Assembly (NCBI GenBank): GCA_023127905.1
Contig: JAGMEZ010000394.1
Span: forward strand, 1-7,330
Reading direction: 5' to 3'
DNA length: 7,330 nt
DNA from: Caldifarciminota bacterium
GTDB lineage: Bacteria; Hydrothermota; E44-bin80
Part shown: piece by piece, positions 7,101-7,330 of the stretch
How the letters are laid out: each line of letters begins with the position of its first letter
Numbering within the stretch: position 1 is the first letter of the stretch
Translations under genes and position numbers: made by a program
The notes under the pieces: generated by a model
Told to the model about the DNA's origin: nothing
Databases searched by the model: none
What the model saw: only the letters and a program-made list of their open reading frames with translations

Positions 7101-7330
7101 TGTCTGGTATTACGATCCGCAATGGGGTGGTCATGATTTTGGACCTCTCTTTAGCATAAATGCAACAGCTGATGGTAGTGGTGATCTTTCTACCGTACAG
7201 GGACAGAGCGGTACATTTACAGATGGTATGAGCTTTTCTTACAGTGGAGAAAACAACTGGATAGACCACATAAGTCCTGCTGGCAGTGCATTTCTTATAT
7301 TCAGTAATTCGTCACCTGGTTATGATTGCG
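4153..7330 (+). CDS. secreted gingipain-like C25 cysteine peptidase, multidomain (3' end beyond window)
   Basis: The frame opens with GTG and runs 1059 codons without a stop to the window edge. Residues 1-20 form a signal peptide (KK, hydrophobic core, cleavage likely after PLSA), so the product is exported. About 25-225 matches the style of the C25 propeptide. About 239-577 is the C25 catalytic domain: NYIGHGG with His441 and SVACYVGNF with Cys475, 34 residues apart, as in the gingipain His/Cys dyad. About 580-663 reads as the Ig-like C25_C domain. Two beta-sandwich repeats follow (668-785, 786-896), then an alpha/beta domain from 897 that is cut off. The family cleaves proteins outside the cell and is usually activated by propeptide removal; Arg or Lys specificity cannot be judged here. 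A C-terminal type IX sorting domain would be expected but is not in view. It has its own promoter and is divergent from the leftward operon. Confidence 0.93.
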   Translation, partial: MKKLLLGISLIFFISFPLSAEWIDLNGFENQEPEITVLNDRGSSVTIEFNVQGYAIEQVDVDGITYSRITLPGQVTYLERGLPELPTISRSLIIPDDALMDYRIVSIEYETREVNTVIPSKGNLYRNVNPDDISYTFDKFYQSNSWWPEKTVEISEPFILRDYRGVSIRFNPFQYNPAKNELRIVKHIVVDIYEIGKGGTNIMNKKGNTINREFVNIYDNIFLNFNGARYDSISEYAGRMVIIAADAYMSNMEDFVEWKKQKGIETKIVPISSIGNTEPNIKSFIQSEYDAGDLVWVLLVGDGNEVVPATGNMGGAAGKDADPVYAYTSGGASDYYPDIFISRFSSRGNSSNIDKQVSRSIEYEKTPQVGADWYHVGLGVSSEQSGGGSPISDSTRCNWLRDSLLAYTYTEVNKSYDYWGTTAMIKGFIEDGTSIINYIGHGGTTSWSNGGGFDISDINSLNNPWMLPFVISVACYVGNFNGSDCYCEASVTAGTVNEPDGFLVHWGSTMGQSWIPPCYGQEGAVNLLTHDGMNSAGGIFFNGACYMIDHYGPSNAEGIEVAQTWHIFGDASVQLRTDTPATMTVNHNSIIYFGTSTFDVTVVGVEDALCALFRNDTLFGCAYTNASGFASINIDPPLISSGDVTLTVTAYNKIPYIVTIPVQPASGPYITFLKGIIDDSGGNGNGRVNPGETIVLTAWAKNIGVDIANSVYGYLSETDPHVNISVDSTWFGDVSPNDSSSGVPPYIFSVSNNCPDGHILLFDFDAHDANDSTWQSHPNFTVYAPNLLLSGFVVDPSGNGRLDPGETANLIVTLNNSGGEDAPSVTGYLFENNTYITVPDHDGDFGNIPSGNSANNSADPFVVHAQTSTPIGESVTFMLEVTSGVYCDTLDFQIVVGAKHYLIWDPDENHSSGPAIDAALQACSFVGDYSTSLPMADLDQYLAIFVCAGIYSSNYFISAGGAEATALENFVNTGGRMYLEGGDVWYYDPQWGGHDFGPLFSINATADGSGDLSTVQGQSGTFTDGMSFSYSGENNWIDHISPAGSAFLIFSNSSPGYDC
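6154..6507 (+). repeat. protein repeat A, beta-sandwich domain with NGNGRVNPGE loop
   Basis: Residues 668-785 of the C25 protein. The domain opens with GIIDDSGGNGNGRVNPGE (675-692), followed by an Ile/Val/Leu-alternating strand and KNIG. It aligns with repeat B in the same order. The Asp/Asn/Gly-rich loop looks able to bind calcium, like other D-x-N-x-D-type loops, but this is inference. Such domains are typical linkers in large secreted proteins of FCB-like bacteria. Confidence 0.7.
6508..6840 (+). repeat. protein repeat B, beta-sandwich domain with SGNGRLDPGE loop
   Basis: Residues 786-896 of the C25 protein. LSGFVVDPSGNGRLDPGE (789-806) matches the opening of repeat A (GNGR, then N/D-PGE), followed by NLIVTLNNSGGEDAPSVTGY, the counterpart of the KNIG/VYGYL part of A. 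The two units have diverged well beyond the loop, so the duplication is old or the unit was acquired from a common domain pool. Confidence 0.7.
6841..7329 (+). other. C-terminal alpha/beta domain of the C25 protein (truncated)
   Basis: Residues 897-1059. The pattern is strand HYLIWDPDEN, helix GPAIDAALQAC, strand YLAIFVCAG, helix EATALENFVN, then TGGRMYLEGGD. This resembles the flavodoxin-like or class I glutamine amidotransferase/ThuA-like fold. The Cys946 in FVCAG follows a strand, but no His/Glu partner can be assigned, so catalysis is not claimed. The boundary to the next domain lies beyond the window. Confidence 0.5.

Noticed and set aside
6976..7269. Leftward ORF of 97 codons
   Set aside because: It is antisense to the protease C-terminal domain and its product shows no recognisable pattern.

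Overview
This AT-rich bacterial window holds two divergent transcription units that share a compact promoter region of about 180 bp. The gene content is a gingipain-type (C25) secreted cysteine peptidase followed by 'NPGE/DPGE' beta-sandwich repeats, a short M29-like protein and REP-like hairpins. It suggests an uncultured, possibly thermophilic or anaerobic lineage of the FCB/WOR-3/Cloacimonadota kind. That placement is an inference from protein style. No rRNA or other phylogenetic marker is present.

Left edge (1-108): two 21-nt REP-like hairpins lie head to head, forming a BIME-like pair. They differ at four stem positions, and all four changes are compensatory. A further small hairpin sits directly after the last stop codon of the leftward operon.

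Leftward operon (3975 to 109, minus strand): the first gene encodes a short M29 (aminopeptidase T)-like metalloprotein. After 10 bp comes a 687-residue membrane diguanylate cyclase (six predicted TM helices, two GAF-like domains, GGEEF with an intact RxxD I-site). The third gene overlaps it by 4 bp (ATGA) and encodes a membrane protein whose tail resembles the C-terminal domain of MscS, but I cannot see the MscS pore-helix/beta-domain signature. A good promoter (TTGACT, 17 bp, TGn-TAATAT) lies over the longest-ORF ATG of the first gene. This and a strong Shine-Dalgarno place the true start at 3975.

Intergenic region (3976-4152): the leftward promoter, a rho-independent-type hairpin oriented rightward, a near-consensus rightward promoter (TTGACA, 17 bp, TATATT), and an AAAGGAGG ribosome site.

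Rightward gene (4153 to beyond 7330): one GTG-started reading frame, open for 1059 codons to the window edge. It encodes a secreted gingipain-like protease with signal peptide, propeptide, C25 catalytic domain (His441/Cys475), Ig-like C25_C domain, two tandem beta-sandwich repeats with Asp/Asn-Gly-rich loops, and an alpha/beta domain cut by the window end. The C-terminus, where a type IX sorting domain would be expected, lies outside the window.

The leftward operon looks like a membrane/c-di-GMP signalling unit and the rightward gene makes an exported protease. Nothing in the sequence shows that the two are co-regulated beyond their shared divergent promoter region. I see no CRISPR array, tRNA, transposase or defence system.
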